Shown here: in pieces, positions 8,689 through 16,654 of the stretch
How positions within the stretch are numbered: position 1 is the stretch's first letter
How the letters are laid out: each line of letters begins with the position of its first letter
DNA from: Chloroflexota bacterium
GTDB taxonomy: Bacteria; Chloroflexota; Chloroflexia; Chloroflexales; Roseiflexaceae
DNA: 38,253 nucleotides
NCBI GenBank assembly: GCA_030550675.1
Contig: JAUQOW010000011.1
Location: forward strand, 1 to 38,253
Direction: 5' to 3'
Position numbers and translations under genes: made by a program
The notes under the pieces: model-generated
The model's database searches: none
What the model was told of the DNA's origin: nothing
What the model saw: only the letters and a program-made list of their open reading frames with translations

Positions 8689-8837
8689 CTGATAGGAAGA
8701 TCAACCAGATATCAGACAATTGATCGGCGTTGGCTTCGACAAGCTCAGCCAACGCCGGTTGAGCCTGTCGAAACCAACACCGACCGCTCCACAGGTACAG
8801 GCGTGTTTGTCCAGGTTTTGATTGATCTTCCTATCAG
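8689..8837. mobile_element. MITE-like element, copy 2 (complete, 149 bp)
   Basis: The ends are a perfect 16-bp inverted repeat, CTGATAGGAAGATCAA (8689-8704) and its complement (8822-8837), continuing imperfectly to about 31 bp. The core is itself palindromic: GTTGGCTTCGACAAGCTCA is mirrored by TTGAGCCTGTCGAAACCAAC. It has no coding capacity. No clear target-site duplication is visible. A second diverged copy is at 310-435. These features fit a miniature inverted-repeat element moved by a transposase encoded elsewhere. Confidence 0.75.
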
Positions 8838-8857
8838 TTCTCAGTTCTCGGTTCTTC
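8837..8857 (+). repeat. Heptamer repeat GTTCTCR x3
   Basis: GTTCTCA, GTTCTCG, GTTCTTC in register. The same unit appears five times at 32545-32579. The array starts on the last base of the MITE-like element and ends 15 bases before the ABC ATPase start codon. Confidence 0.6.
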
Positions 8858-8872
8858 GCGCAGGAGCGCACC

Positions 8873-9949
8873 ATGACATCGACGCGCGCCAATGTCATCG
8901 AGTCGCACAACGTCAGCTTGATCTTCGGCGAAAACGCTGGCGTCTTCGATCAAACCTACACCGTGCCAGAAGGGACGATCCTCGGACTGATCGGACCAAG
9001 CGGGTGCGGCAAAACCACCACCGTGCGCCTGGCGCTCGGTCTCTACCGCCCCCACAAAGGAACCATCCGCGTCCTTGGCGTCAATCCAGCGGCATTTCGT
9101 CCCGAACATCAGGCGCGCATCGGGTATATTCCGCAGCAGTTCGTACTCTACCCAAACCTGAGCGTTACGGAAAACGCCGAGTTTCTGGCGTCGCTCTACG
9201 GCATGCGCCGCCATCAGATCCGCCAGCGTCTCGATGAACTGCTCGAATTCGTCGATCTCGCCAGTGCGCGCCATCGCCTGGGACGGCAACTCTCCGGCGG
9301 CATGCAGCGCCGCCTCATGCTTGTTGGCGCGCTGATGCACGACCCGGACCTGATCTTCGCCGATGAACCAACGGCTGGCATCGATCCGGTGCTGCGCGGA
9401 CGATTCTGGGACTATTTTCGCACCCTGCGCGACCAGGGACGCACCTTGCTGATCACGACCCAGATCGTGAGCGAGGCGATGTACTGCGACTATGTCGCCG
9501 TGATGCGGCAGGGGCGCCTGTTGGCGATTGATACGCCGCAGAACCTGAAGCGCCGCGCCCTTGGCGGCGAGATCATTCACCTGACACTGGCAGACCCGGC
9601 GCACCTGGCAAAGGCGGTCAGCGCGCTGCGTCGCTGCCCGCACGTCAAGGAGGTGCGCTACGTTCCCGAATCGGACCGCGAACTGCACGTCACTGTCGAT
9701 GACGCCGGCAACTGGATCCCGGAAGTGCTCAACATCCTGGAAGACCCGGATGGACCGAACATCGTGGTTGAGAGCGCCGAGGAACTGGCGCTGACCTTCG
9801 ATGACGTCTTCATCCGGATTATCCGGCAATGGGAAAACCAGCCGATCGATCAAACCGCCGATGCAATGATGGAGAGAGAGTCCCATGGACAGCACAGCGC
9901 CAGAACGTCCCACGCAGCGCAGCCTGACAACGCCGCGCCCCGCCGATGA
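8873..9949 (+). CDS. ABC-2 type transporter ATP-binding protein
   Basis: This 358-residue ATPase should drive export through the permease encoded next. Walker A is GPSGCGKTTT (about residues 40-50), the signature is LSGGMQRRL (near 140), Walker B is LIFADEPTAG, and the H-loop region is LLITTQIVSEA. About 110 residues follow the ATPase core, a C-terminal extension seen in many ABC-2 ATPases. ATG 8873 is chosen because AGGAG lies six to ten bases upstream; an upstream in-frame start at 8822 would lie inside the MITE-like element. The 3' end overlaps the permease by 65 bases, which implies coupled translation. Substrate unknown. Confidence 0.92.
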   Translation: MTSTRANVIESHNVSLIFGENAGVFDQTYTVPEGTILGLIGPSGCGKTTTVRLALGLYRPHKGTIRVLGVNPAAFRPEHQARIGYIPQQFVLYPNLSVTENAEFLASLYGMRRHQIRQRLDELLEFVDLASARHRLGRQLSGGMQRRLMLVGALMHDPDLIFADEPTAGIDPVLRGRFWDYFRTLRDQGRTLLITTQIVSEAMYCDYVAVMRQGRLLAIDTPQNLKRRALGGEIIHLTLADPAHLAKAVSALRRCPHVKEVRYVPESDRELHVTVDDAGNWIPEVLNILEDPDGPNIVVESAEELALTFDDVFIRIIRQWENQPIDQTADAMMERESHGQHSARTSHAAQPDNAAPRR

Positions 9950-11456
9950 AGCGGCGCGCTGGTTGATCCGCGTCCGCGCTTACTTTCTCAAGGAAGTGCG
10001 CGAGATTCGTCGCCAACCGCTGCTCCTGATCAGCCTGGTTGCCGGTCCGCTCCTGGTGCTTGCGCTCTTTGGCGCAGGGTTCGTCAACAGCAACCCGGTG
10101 CTGCGCACGGCGCTCATTCTGCCCGACGATCTCCCGGCTGACATACGCGCGCAGATAGCAGGACTCGCAGGGCTTAATTTCAGGCTGGTCAACCGCGCCT
10201 ACACCCTCGCCGAAGCGCGCGCGGCGCTGGCGAGCGGCGATCTCGACGTCGTTCAGATTGTGCCGGAAGATGTATTTGGCAAGCTGCAACGCGGCGAAAA
10301 CCCGACCATCCTGATTTACTCGAATGCGATCAACCCGCTGGTTGAGGGATGGATCCAGTACCTGGCGTATGCCCAGATCAACGAGATCAACAAGGCGCTG
10401 CTGACAGAACAGACCCGTCGGGCGCAGCAACAGGCGCGCGCAGTTGGCGTGCGAATCGCGGTTGGCGCCAGTCGTCTGACCGAACTCGAACGCACGGTGA
10501 GCCGCGCCGAGCAGGACGCCATTCGCCAGGAACTGCGCACCCTGCGCGCATTGATCGTTCAGTTCCGCGATGTCATTCCGCCAGAGAACCTGTTTGCCGG
10601 TCGCAGCGATGATGTCGAAAACCTGCGCATGCGCGCGAATGACGCCATCCGCGCCCTCGACGAGGTAGACGCTCTCCTGGTTTCCGGCGATCTCGAGCGC
10701 GGGTTGGAAGAACTGCGCGACTCAAGGGAATTGTTGCTGCTGCTCGATCAGCAGATCGCCATTTTTGTCAGCATTGCGCCGGAGACGATAGTCTCTCCCG
10801 TGCAACAGCGCTACCAGAATATTCGCACTGAATCTATCGGGCAGGCAAGCGGGGCTTACCCGGCAGTGGTATACTATGCACCAGGCGTGCTGGCGTTGCT
10901 GGTGCAGCATACTGCAGTGTCGCTCGGAGCGCTGGCGCTGGTGCGCGAGCGCATGATGGGCGCCTTTGAGCTGTTTCGCGTATCGCCTGCCAATATGGTG
11001 CAACTGCTCATCGGTAAATACCTTGGCTACACGGTATTCATCGCCATTGCATCAGCAGCGCTGGCAGCAGCGATGCGTCTGCTCGGCGTACCGCTCCAGG
11101 GCGACTGGCTGCTGTTCGCGCTGTTGCTGTTGCTGCTGACGATTGCATCGCTGGGGGCGGGCTTTCTCATTTCGACCGTGGCTGGATCAGACAGTCAGGC
11201 GATTCAGTTTGCAATGATCAGCCTGCTGCTGTCGATCTTCTTTAGCGGCTTTTTCATCAGTCGGGACAGCTTCGCCGCCTGGATCGCGCCAATCACCGCG
11301 CTCATCCCGATGAGTCACGGCGTTGCAGGGTTTCAAGACCTGATGTTGCGCGGCATCACGCCGGACCCGGAGGTCTGGATTGATCTTGGGATCATTGCGA
11401 TCATCACCTTTGGACTGGTCACTTTCCTGACACAACGCCAGTTTCGTCGCGCATAG
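9885..11456 (+). CDS. ABC-2 type transporter permease, large form
   Basis: A 523-residue permease in the YhgE/ABC-2 style. There is one membrane segment near residues 45-65, a long soluble extracytoplasmic region of about 270 residues rich in charged heptad-like sequence (ELERTVSRAEQDAIRQEL), then five hydrophobic segments between about 325 and 520. The region after VLALLVQHTAVSLGALALVRERMMGAFELFRVSP is the conserved ABC-2 core. It forms an operon with the ATPase it overlaps. The large external domain suggests export of a bulky or lipid-linked substrate, but nothing in the sequence names it. Confidence 0.88.
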   Translation: MDSTAPERPTQRSLTTPRPADEAARWLIRVRAYFLKEVREIRRQPLLLISLVAGPLLVLALFGAGFVNSNPVLRTALILPDDLPADIRAQIAGLAGLNFRLVNRAYTLAEARAALASGDLDVVQIVPEDVFGKLQRGENPTILIYSNAINPLVEGWIQYLAYAQINEINKALLTEQTRRAQQQARAVGVRIAVGASRLTELERTVSRAEQDAIRQELRTLRALIVQFRDVIPPENLFAGRSDDVENLRMRANDAIRALDEVDALLVSGDLERGLEELRDSRELLLLLDQQIAIFVSIAPETIVSPVQQRYQNIRTESIGQASGAYPAVVYYAPGVLALLVQHTAVSLGALALVRERMMGAFELFRVSPANMVQLLIGKYLGYTVFIAIASAALAAAMRLLGVPLQGDWLLFALLLLLLTIASLGAGFLISTVAGSDSQAIQFAMISLLLSIFFSGFFISRDSFAAWIAPITALIPMSHGVAGFQDLMLRGITPDPEVWIDLGIIAIITFGLVTFLTQRQFRRA

Positions 11457-11504
11457 AACACAGGCGCTCATCGTTGGGAAAGAGGTATTCAGAAGGAAAC
11501 GCAT

Positions 11505-12200
11505 ATGTTTTTCAGCCCTCTCTATTTGATTGTCATGCTGCTTGGCGCAGGCATCACGCTGTGGGCGCAGTGGAAGGTGCAGTCCACCTACAAAAAATAC
11601 GCCCAGGTGCGGAATGCGCGCAACATGACCGGTCTTGATGTGGCGCGCGTCCTGATGCGCAATGAAGGTCTCGACTATGTGCGCATTGAGCAGATCGGCG
11701 GCGAACTGACCGATCATTACGATCCGCGCGCGAAGGTAATGCGCCTCTCCGCCGGTTCCATCGCCCACCCCTCAGTCGCAGCGATGGCGGTTGTCGCGCA
11801 TGAGCTGGGGCATGCGTTGCAGGATCGGCAGGGATACGCCTGGTTGCGCTTGCGCTCTGGAATCGTCGGCATTGTCAACATTGGTTCACAACTCGGCGGC
11901 ATTCTGCTGATGGTTGGGCTGGTGCTCGGCGCCTTCTCGCGAGCAGGGCTGGCGCTTGCCTGGATCGGCGTGCTGCTGATGAGCGGCGGCGCGATTTTCA
12001 GCTTAGTCACGCTGCCGGTCGAGTTCGACGCCAGCGCCCGCGCTCGCGCAATGCTCGAACGCTATGGTCTGGTGACGCGCCAGGAAGCCGAGGGGGTCAA
12101 GGCAGTGCTCGACGCCGCAGCGCTGACTTACGTTGCAGCCGCAGCGACCGCCATTCTGCAAATGGTGTACTATGTCTCGCTCCTGATGCGACGGCGGTAA
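11505..12200 (+). CDS. Membrane zinc metallopeptidase (YugP/COG2738 family)
   Basis: A 231-residue protein with an N-terminal membrane segment, the zinc motif VVAHELGHALQD near residues 96-107, two adjacent membrane segments (about 125-170), and a likely third zinc ligand in LPVEFDASARA. This matches the YugP family, integral-membrane peptidases of unknown substrate. AAGGA precedes the ATG. It begins 48 bases after the ABC permease stop and may be co-transcribed with it. Confidence 0.88.
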   Translation: MFFSPLYLIVMLLGAGITLWAQWKVQSTYKKYAQVRNARNMTGLDVARVLMRNEGLDYVRIEQIGGELTDHYDPRAKVMRLSAGSIAHPSVAAMAVVAHELGHALQDRQGYAWLRLRSGIVGIVNIGSQLGGILLMVGLVLGAFSRAGLALAWIGVLLMSGGAIFSLVTLPVEFDASARARAMLERYGLVTRQEAEGVKAVLDAAALTYVAAAATAILQMVYYVSLLMRRR

Positions 12201-12302
12201 AACCTGCGCCGCTCTGCCCAGGACTCGGACCCGACCTTCGCCGGGGCGTGAAGGTGGATCGAGGACACGGATTGCATGCGATAAGAGTATGAATGTGGAC
12301 AC

Positions 12303-12323
12303 CTAACCCCTAATCCCTAATCC
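12303..12323 (+). repeat. Heptamer repeat CTAAYCC x3
   Basis: CTAACCC, CTAATCC, CTAATCC in register. The last unit supplies the TAG stop codon (complement of 12317-12319) of the minus-strand GGDEF-EAL gene. The same unit occurs four times at 32516-32543. Confidence 0.6.
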
Positions 12324-14713
12324 GATTCACAGTTCTCGATCCCCAACCCTAACCGCTTTCCAATAAGGTCCGCCGCCGCATCAGCGTCAACAGCCGGATC
12401 AAACAGCCATCCCTGCGCACAGGTGCATCCAAGGTTCAGCAGCGTAGCGCGTTGTTCTTCCGTCTCAACGCCTTCCGCCACGACATGCAGCCCTAACTCC
12501 CTGGCGAGCGTCATGACAGCGCGCACGATCGTGGCGGACAGAGGATCGTGCATCATCGACTGGATGAACACCCGATCGATTTTGACGCCATCGACCGGCA
12601 GACGCGCCAGGTAACTCAGCGACGAATACCCGGCGCCAAAATCGTCCAGCACGACCCGCACCCCAAGTTCCTTGAGTTGCCGCAATTGCGACACCGCCAG
12701 ATCGATGTCGGTTAGCGCCACTTTCTCAGTGATCTCAATAATCAGCGCCGAGCCAGGCAAATCGAATTCGTGCAACGCCCGTTGCACCTGCTGCGGCAGA
12801 TCCGCCTGTTCAAACTGCCGGCTATGGATATTGACACTGATCGGCATGTCCGCAGCAGCGCCAAACTGATCGCGCCAGCGCCGCGCCTGCCGACAGACCT
12901 CAGCGATACTCCAGGCGCCAAGCGCCGGGATCATGCCCGCTTCCTCAGCAATCGGCAAAAAACTGTCGGGAAGCATCAAGCCGCTCAGCGGACGATGCCA
13001 GCGCATCAACGCTTCAAAGCCATAGATTGTTCCACTGGCGAGATTCACAATCGGCTGATAGTGCATCACCAGCATTTTGCGCTGCAATGCCTGCCGCAAC
13101 TCGATTTCGAGTTGCAGTTGCGTTGCTGCTGCGGTATGCATCGCCTCCTCAAACAGAACGATGCGCGAACGACCGCGCGCTTTCGCCTGATGAAGCGCCG
13201 TATCAGCATCGCGCAACAGCGCGACTGCATCCGTCGTCCGCCCATCATCCACTGCAATCCCAAGGCTGACGCCAACCGTCAGGGAATGATCCTGCACCGT
13301 AATGGGATGACTCAGCGCCTGCTGGATACGCAGCGCAATCCGCCAGATATCTTCCAGTGAACCGACTGAGTCGACCACTACAGCAAACTCGTCGCCGCCG
13401 AGCCGCGCCACCGTGTCGCCGGGACGGGTCACATGCTTCAGACGACCGGCGACGGCGATCAGCACTTCGTCGCCAATCGTGTGTCCGAGGCTGTCGTTGA
13501 TCTGCTTGAAGCGATCCAGATCGAGCAGCAAAATGCCGCATGGCGCCGCTCCCCGCCGATTGCGTCGCTCCAGCGCAAGCTGCAACCGATCAAGCATCAA
13601 TGTCCGATTCGCCAGACCCGTCAGCGGATCGTGCGACGACAGATACGCCAGACGGTCTTCGGTCAACTTCCGCTGCGTCACATCAGTATGCACGGCAACC
13701 AGGGCAATCACCTGGTCCGATGCATCGAGCACCGGATCGATATTCAGCAATACGTTGATCGAATGACCCTGACGGTCTGTCAGGCGCACTTCTCCGCGAT
13801 AGGACTCGCCGCTGCGCACCGCCGCCAGCATCGCGCGCGCCGTGCCAATATCGCGGTACAGACGCAGCAGACCGCCAGCCACCCGCAGGTCATCGAGCGT
13901 CAGTCCGGTCATCTTCTGGAAAGCAGGGTTCTGGTAGTGCGGGATTCCATCAAGATCGGCGATCACGATGCCATCGCTGGTGCTGGCGATTGCCGCCATC
14001 ATCAGGCGCAGATCAACGTCGAGGCGATGATGCCGTGAGATGCTGCGCAGAATCGCCAGATATGCGTCATCAGACTGATCGTTCAGCACGTGGAGCAAAA
14101 ACAACTCGGCTGCAATCGGCTCGCCATCCCGACGCGGAATGTCGATGGTCGTCGCCAGGTTCGAGACAATTGGCGTGCCGAATGGTTCGCCGATCAACCG
14201 CTCGGTGATCACGCCAAAGAGCGCGGCTGCGGCGGCGTTCGCCTGATTGACCCGCCCATCACGACCGATCAATAGCACGGCATCGTGGCTGCGCAGGATG
14301 AGGTCCTTCAACGCAGCCGGTTGACTGCTCTTTTCCGCCAGACGATGCGCTGCTGCGCTGCGCAAACGATTCACAATCGCATTTGCCGCCGCTTCAGAAC
14401 TGACAAAGTCATGGGCGCCAGCCGCCAGCGCCGCCAGCGCGCGCGGATCCGCGTCGTTGACCACCAATGCCAGGATGGGCACATGCGGCGCAACAGCGAC
14501 GATTGACGCGATCAACTCTAGAGGCACATCGGGGAAGGGGCTGACATCAAGAAGCACAACATCGACGCGGGACATCGATAACGTGTGCAACGCCTGATCG
14601 GGAGAAACGTGGTCAAGGGTGATCGCCAGATCGCCGAATGCTGCGCGGAGCCTGCCTGCAACTTCGTCACTCCGGGCAACCAGTAATACGCTGAGCGGCG
14701 TCTCATCATTCAT
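12317..14713 (-). CDS. REC/PAS/GGDEF/EAL cyclic-di-GMP signalling protein
   Basis: This 798-residue cytoplasmic protein can in principle make and degrade c-di-GMP. Order: receiver-like domain (1-120, VVLLDVSPFPD), two PAS domains (about 135-350), GGDEF (about 365-525) and EAL (about 540-790). The GGDEF active site is intact (RLGGDEF near 437), with an RxxD inhibitory site (RPGD) five residues before it. The EAL domain keeps YGFEALMRW, NIHSRQF, IEITEK, DDFGAGYSS and AEGVE, so phosphodiesterase activity is also likely. GTGAGG precedes the ATG. There is no membrane segment, so the signal is probably cytoplasmic or arrives by phosphotransfer. Confidence 0.93.
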   Translation of the reverse strand: MNDETPLSVLLVARSDEVAGRLRAAFGDLAITLDHVSPDQALHTLSMSRVDVVLLDVSPFPDVPLELIASIVAVAPHVPILALVVNDADPRALAALAAGAHDFVSSEAAANAIVNRLRSAAAHRLAEKSSQPAALKDLILRSHDAVLLIGRDGRVNQANAAAAALFGVITERLIGEPFGTPIVSNLATTIDIPRRDGEPIAAELFLLHVLNDQSDDAYLAILRSISRHHRLDVDLRLMMAAIASTSDGIVIADLDGIPHYQNPAFQKMTGLTLDDLRVAGGLLRLYRDIGTARAMLAAVRSGESYRGEVRLTDRQGHSINVLLNIDPVLDASDQVIALVAVHTDVTQRKLTEDRLAYLSSHDPLTGLANRTLMLDRLQLALERRNRRGAAPCGILLLDLDRFKQINDSLGHTIGDEVLIAVAGRLKHVTRPGDTVARLGGDEFAVVVDSVGSLEDIWRIALRIQQALSHPITVQDHSLTVGVSLGIAVDDGRTTDAVALLRDADTALHQAKARGRSRIVLFEEAMHTAAATQLQLEIELRQALQRKMLVMHYQPIVNLASGTIYGFEALMRWHRPLSGLMLPDSFLPIAEEAGMIPALGAWSIAEVCRQARRWRDQFGAAADMPISVNIHSRQFEQADLPQQVQRALHEFDLPGSALIIEITEKVALTDIDLAVSQLRQLKELGVRVVLDDFGAGYSSLSYLARLPVDGVKIDRVFIQSMMHDPLSATIVRAVMTLARELGLHVVAEGVETEEQRATLLNLGCTCAQGWLFDPAVDADAAADLIGKRLGLGIENCESD

Positions 14714-14930
14714 AGCGCCTCACATTCGCTGGTCACAACATACGCACTGGCGGACAGCTCTTGTTTACTGGCGTCCAGACACCGCGCCGTCTCGCAAATG
14801 AGCGGTGCATGCAGCGGCAGACACAGGTGCAATTGTGTGTTGCGAGAATAACAGACGCAACGTACTACTCGAACGAGTGGACGCTCTGAGTCTTTAGCGA
14901 TCGGGCAATCACAACGGGGTAAAAAATTGG

Positions 14931-15003
14931 CGGTCCAGGAGGGACTCGAACCCCCAACACCCAGTTCCGAAGACTGGTGCTCTATCCATTGAGCTACTGG
15001 ACC
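14931..15003 (-). tRNA. tRNA-Arg (anticodon UCG)
   Basis: On the minus strand the gene starts GGTCCAGTAGCTCAATGG. The acceptor stem GGTCCAG pairs with CTGGACC. The anticodon stem CCAGT/ACTGG encloses the loop CTTCGGA with anticodon TCG, reading CGA and other CGN arginine codons. The T-arm holds GGTTCGAGTCC and the discriminator is G. CCA is not encoded. A run of six T follows just downstream. Confidence 0.95.
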
Positions 15004-15017
15004 TTGAGTCGCTATCT

Positions 15018-15046
15018 AGTGTAGCACATGAAGTTACACATTGCAA
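15018..15046 (-). promoter_or_regulatory. Promoter of tRNA-Arg
   Basis: On the minus strand: TTGCAA (15046-15041), 17-base spacer, TACACT (15023-15018), ending 14 bases before the mature tRNA 5' end. Spacing and position fit a sigma-70-type promoter. Confidence 0.65.
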
Positions 15047-15261
15047 CGGTTCATTAATTTTTTGTCAAAAACGACCGTCGCACCGGATGCGGACGACGAA
15101 TGTGCGTCAGCAGCGATCCCACTGGCGATCAGGCGGATGTGACCGTCGTCGAGCAGCGACTCCCGACAAGCTGCACATGATCTCCAGCAGTTCTCCATCT
15201 TCCTTTGCTACACTCCAATCACAATCACAAACGACGGCTCTTATCCACAAGGAGGACGCCA

Positions 15262-15813
15262 ATGACATCACGTATACTGGCATGGTTCATCGGAGCACTG
15301 ACGGTTGCCACACTGATCTTCGCCATCCCGACAGTCGCCGCGCAGACACGTCCGGGCGCCTGTCCGTCTGGCGGGGTTTGTCCTACGGGTACGCCGCTGG
15401 CGCTCCGCTCAGGCGGCGGCGCGCAGATGCACGGACGCGATGGCGGGCTGATCGGCGTTGCCGCCGAGACGCTGGGCATGACACGCCAGGCGCTGTTGAA
15501 CGAACTGTCCAACGGCAAAACGATTGCGGATGTGGCGCTGGCAAAGAAGGTTGATCCGCTGAAGATCGTCAATGCGTTCGTGACGCCGCAGTTCGCTCGC
15601 ATCGATGCCCTGGTCAAGAGCGGCGCCATCACCCAAAAACAGGCAGACGACGCGAAGGCGAGCATGCAAGCCCACATTACCGTCCTGGTCAGTTCGCCGA
15701 TTGACAGTTGGGTGCGCCAGGCGCACGATCCGCTCATCGGGCAGCGTCCCGCCAGCGCAGGACAGGGACCGACCGCACAACCCGGCGGGCGCGGTCCTCG
15801 CTGGAGTCGCTGA
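15262..15813 (+). CDS. Small secreted protein of unknown function
   Basis: A 183-residue protein. Residues 1-27 form a signal peptide (ILAWFIGALTVATLIFAIP, cleavage near VAAQ). The mature part has a short Cys-containing segment (GACPSGGVCPTG). A helical domain follows, GMTRQALLNELSNGKTIADV, then KSGAITQKQADDAKA, the pattern of small extracytoplasmic helical-bundle proteins with LGM..L...L..GKTIADVA repeats. The tail is rich in Gly, Pro and Gln. ATG 15262 is preceded by AAGGAGG; an upstream in-frame ATG at 15205 lacks one. It lies just before a two-component system but is separated by a strong hairpin. No enzyme motif is seen. Confidence 0.75.
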   Translation: MTSRILAWFIGALTVATLIFAIPTVAAQTRPGACPSGGVCPTGTPLALRSGGGAQMHGRDGGLIGVAAETLGMTRQALLNELSNGKTIADVALAKKVDPLKIVNAFVTPQFARIDALVKSGAITQKQADDAKASMQAHITVLVSSPIDSWVRQAHDPLIGQRPASAGQGPTAQPGGRGPRWSR

Positions 15814-15881
15814 AGCCGCCCGGCGCACTCCGCCGGATAAGGCTGCCGCAATGCTTATTCCGGCGAGCGCCTTCTCCCGAA

Positions 15882-15919
15882 CAGAAGCGGGACTCACAAC
15901 GTCGTGAGTCCTGCTTCTG
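15882..15919 (+). terminator. 16-bp hairpin between secreted protein and response regulator
   Basis: CAGAAGCGGGACTCAC, loop AACGTC, GTGAGTCCTGCTTCTG: 15 Watson-Crick pairs and one G-U. Only TT follows, so it is either an imperfect intrinsic terminator or a regulatory inverted repeat. A TACAAT (15921-15926) begins two bases after it, so it may overlap the promoter of the two-component operon. Confidence 0.6.
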
Positions 15920-15958
15920 TTACAATCATGGAACAGAGTTCGCTGGCGAGGATGAGGT

Positions 15959-16654
15959 ATGCCCCAACGCATTCTGGTGGTTGATGATGATCGTCAGATC
16001 ACGCGGTTGGTCGGCGCCTATCTGGAGCGCGCCGGGTTTCAGACGCTGACCGCGCACGATGGCGCAACCGCCCTCCGTCTGGCGCGCAGTGAGCGCCCCG
16101 ATCTGATGGTGCTCGATCTGATGTTGCCCGATGTGGACGGCGCCGACCTTACGCGCACGATCCGCGCTGACCCTCATCTCGCCGCTCTGCCCATCATTAT
16201 GCTGACCGCGCGCGTCGAAGACGCCGATAAGATCGTGGGGCTCGAACTCGGCGCCGACGATTACATCACCAAACCGTTCAATCCGCGTGAGGTGGTCGCG
16301 CGTGTGCGCGCCGTCTTGCGACGCGCCAGCAGCGGCACGCCCCAGCCAGCCGCGGCGCTCGAAGCCGGACGGGTGTGGCTCGATCCGGACCGGCACGAGG
16401 TACAGGCGGCAGGTCAACCGCTCACGCTGACGCCGACCGAGTTTCATCTGCTGCGCATCTTTCTGAGCCAGCCAGGGCATGCATTCACGCGACGCGAACT
16501 GATCGAAGCAGGTCCTGGATACGAATACGAGGGCATGGAACGCACAATTGACAGCCATATCAAAAATTTGCGCCGCAAACTCGAAGCAGTCGATGCAGGC
16601 GTCAGGATCGAAACAGTGTATGGCGTGGGTTATCGCCTGAAGGTTATCGTATGA
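15959..16654 (+). CDS. OmpR/PhoB-family response regulator
   Basis: This 231-residue protein has a receiver domain (1-120: VVDDD, phospho-acceptor Asp53 in VLDLMLPD, TA in MLTARVED, Lys in YITKPFNPRE) and a winged-helix DNA-binding domain (about 135-231: LTPTEFHLLRIFL, RTIDSHIKNLRRKLE, VYGVGYRL). It should bind promoter DNA when phosphorylated by the kinase encoded next. GAGG precedes the ATG. Its stop overlaps the kinase start (ATGA), so the two are translated together. Target genes are unknown. Confidence 0.95.
   Translation: MPQRILVVDDDRQITRLVGAYLERAGFQTLTAHDGATALRLARSERPDLMVLDLMLPDVDGADLTRTIRADPHLAALPIIMLTARVEDADKIVGLELGADDYITKPFNPREVVARVRAVLRRASSGTPQPAAALEAGRVWLDPDRHEVQAAGQPLTLTPTEFHLLRIFLSQPGHAFTRRELIEAGPGYEYEGMERTIDSHIKNLRRKLEAVDAGVRIETVYGVGYRLKVIV

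Larger units (their letters stand above)
8461..8872. other. Intergenic region between divergent purF and ABC genes
   Basis: No gene seen. It contains purF upstream sequence, a full MITE-like element (8689-8837) and three heptamer units (8837-8857) directly ahead of the ABC ATPase ribosome site. Confidence 0.6.

Noticed and set aside
8834-9913. Open frame of 359 codons on the minus strand
   Set aside because: It is antisense to the ABC ATPase, which has Walker A, signature and Walker B.
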